From positions 3,162,001-3,226,000 of the forward strand of contig CAWDDH010000003.1 of NCBI GenBank assembly GCA_963801105.1: a stretch of DNA of 64,000 nt, in the 5' to 3' direction. Position numbers and translations under genes: made by a program. This DNA is from JAENVU01 sp963801105. GTDB taxonomy: Bacteria; Actinomycetota; Acidimicrobiia; IMCC26256; JAENVU01. A model generated the notes under the pieces. That model did not search any database and was not told the origin of the DNA. It worked only from the letters and a program-made list of their open reading frames with translations. Positions within the stretch are counted from its first letter, which is position 1. Each line of letters starts with the position of its first letter. This document shows, piece by piece, positions 62,769 through 64,000 of the stretch.

Positions 62769-64000
62769 CTAGGGGACCTGCACCGCCTTGACCTCGAGGA
62801 ACTCCTCGAGGCCGTACCGTCCGTACTCCCGACCCAACCCCGACTGCTTGTACCCGCCGAAGGGCGCCTTCAGGTTGAACTTCGGACCGTTGATGTCGAC
62901 CTGGCCGGCCTCGATCCTCCGGGCGACCTTCACCGCCCGGTCCGCGTCGGCGGAGTACACGCCCGCGTGGAGGCCGTACACGGTGTCGTTCGCGATGCGG
63001 ACCGCGTCGTCCTCGTCCTCGTAGGTGATGATCGAGACGACCGGACCGAAGATCTCCTCCTGCGCGATCGTCATGTCGTTCGTGACGTCGGCGAAGACCG
63101 TGGGCCGGACGAAGTAGCCATGGTCGAGTCCCTCGGGCTGCTCGGCGCCGCCGGTGACGAGCGTCGCGCCCTCCTCGATCCCCTTCCGGATGTAGGAACG
63201 CACACGGTCCTGCTGGGTCTTGGACACCATCGGCCCGAGGTTGTTGCTCATGTCCATCGGGTCCCCGACGGCGTGGCCCTCGGCGACCTCCTTGGCCTTC
63301 GCGACGAACTCCTCCTTGCGGCTCGCGGGCACGAGCATGCGGGTCCACGCGATACAGGTCTGGCCACCGTTGAGGTACGCCGACTGGAACCCCGCGGCGA
63401 CGGCCTCGTCGACCGGGGCGTCGTCGAGGATCACGAACGGCGACTTGCCACCGAGCTCGAGCGCGATCTTCTTCACCTGGCCGGAGGCGAGCTCCATGAT
63501 GCGCTTGCCGGCGCGGGTCGACCCGGTGAAGGAGATCATGTTGACGTCGGGGTCGGTCACGAGCGCCTCACCGACGACCGGCCCGGTCCCGGTGACCAGG
63601 TTGAACACGCCGTGGGGCAGGTCGATCTCGTCGAGGATCTCGGCGAGGATGAACGCCGTGAGCGGAGCGACCTCGCTCGGCTTCAGGACGATGGTGCAGC
63701 CCGCAGCCAGCGCCGGCGCGACCTTGGCGACGACCTGGTGCAACGGGTAGTTCCACGGGGTGATGCACCCGACGACACCGACCGGGTCCCGGACGACGAG
63801 CGAGCTGCCGATCTGCTCCTCGAACGGGAACTCCTCGGCGATCTGCACGAAGCTGCCGGCCATCGCGGCGGGCAGGCCGGCCTGGGCCATCTGGCTGATG
63901 ATGAAGGGCGTACCCACCTCGGCGGTGACCGAGGTCGCGATCTCCTCGAGCCGCGGCGCCGAGTCCCTCGGACAGGCGCTGGAGGTACTTGGCGCGCTCG
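62769..64000 (-). CDS. Aldehyde dehydrogenase family protein (5' end outside window), frameshifted
   Basis: NAD(P)+-dependent aldehyde dehydrogenase. TPWNYPLHQVVAKVAPALAAG, LKPSEVAPL, FTGSTRAGKRIM, the catalytic Glu in KIALELGGKSPFVIL, the nucleophile Cys in NGGQTCIAWTR, and EEIFGPVVSI and GGYKQSGLGREYG are all present. One extra base near 63955 (SEGLGAAAR for RLEEIATSVTAEVG) shifts the 5' part, whose sequence AKYLQRLSE is visible up to the right edge. The stop is at 62769; the start codon is beyond 64000. It is separated from the minor pilins by about 150 bp in which I see no other gene. Confidence 0.92.
   Translation of the reverse strand, partial: SAPSTSSACPRDSAPRLEEIATSVTAEVGTPFIISQMAQAGLPAAMAGSFVQIAEEFPFEEQIGSSLVVRDPVGVVGCITPWNYPLHQVVAKVAPALAAGCTIVLKPSEVAPLTAFILAEILDEIDLPHGVFNLVTGTGPVVGEALVTDPDVNMISFTGSTRAGKRIMELASGQVKKIALELGGKSPFVILDDAPVDEAVAAGFQSAYLNGGQTCIAWTRMLVPASRKEEFVAKAKEVAEGHAVGDPMDMSNNLGPMVSKTQQDRVRSYIRKGIEEGATLVTGGAEQPEGLDHGYFVRPTVFADVTNDMTIAQEEIFGPVVSIITYEDEDDAVRIANDTVYGLHAGVYSADADRAVKVARRIEAGQVDINGPKFNLKAPFGGYKQSGLGREYGRYGLEEFLEVKAVQVP

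Overview
The window looks like chromosomal DNA of a high-GC actinobacterium, most likely a member of the Acidimicrobiia or a relative (inference). The reasons are F420/LLM-type oxidoreductases, many CoA-transferases, acyl-CoA dehydrogenases and SDR enzymes of the kind expanded in lipid- and steroid-degrading actinobacteria, a DUF222-HNH (13E12-type) gene behind a LexA box, a decaprenyl-phosphoryl-arabinose gene set, and many start codons placed 6-8 nt behind a TANNNT box, which is typical of leaderless actinobacterial genes. I see no rRNA, tRNA, CRISPR array, prophage or insertion sequence.

Layout. 1-16 kb: a truncated serine hydrolase, a type-B carboxylesterase, a lipoprotein, the SOS-type DUF222-HNH gene, two SDRs, an EthD protein, two LLM oxidoreductases, a membrane-anchored poly-gamma-glutamate hydrolase-like protein, an acyl-CoA dehydrogenase with arsC, a diiron protein, aat, and a deacetylase-glycosyltransferase fusion. 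16-24.5 kb: gltBD, an acyl-CoA dehydrogenase and an SDR. 24.5-29.2 kb: thiolase / DUF35 OB-fold / double CoA-transferase operon and a GNAT. 29.2-34.1 kb: a b6f-like cytochrome bc operon with a GltD-like iron-sulfur flavoprotein, preceded by a cupredoxin lipoprotein. 34.3-36.2 kb: a class B penicillin-binding protein. 36.2-41.1 kb: four tandem amidohydrolase_2 paralogs and a CoA-transferase behind a perfect palindrome. 41.1-44.5 kb: TetR / acyl-CoA synthetase / adenylate cyclase operon. 44.7-46.5 kb: small exported protein, ApbE and a ferric-reductase-like membrane protein. 46.5-52 kb: pyrophosphatase, an MBL hydrolase, then ubiA-dprE1-dprE2-HAD. 52-59.5 kb: SDR, molybdopterin oxidoreductase, MBL, amidase, P450, AhpD-like protein and a zinc ribbon. 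59.5-62.6 kb: three minor-pilin-like genes. 62.8-64 kb: an aldehyde dehydrogenase running off the right edge.

How the genes work together. The largest themes are acyl-CoA and ring or side-chain catabolism, envelope building (decaprenyl-phosphoryl arabinose, PBP, polysaccharide deacetylase-glycosyltransferase) and respiration. The bc-type operon joins a flavoprotein predicted to take electrons from NAD(P)H, a b-type cytochrome, Rieske and cytochrome c proteins and a copper protein.

Data quality. At least 14 genes carry frameshifts, most of them single extra bases that leave the protein sequence on both sides intact. Three stretches (about 38.05-38.8, 45.1-45.8 and 59.9-60.5 kb) are saturated with them. 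I read this mainly as consensus error in an unpolished assembly, not as gene decay, and I give each frameshifted gene its full reconstructed span.
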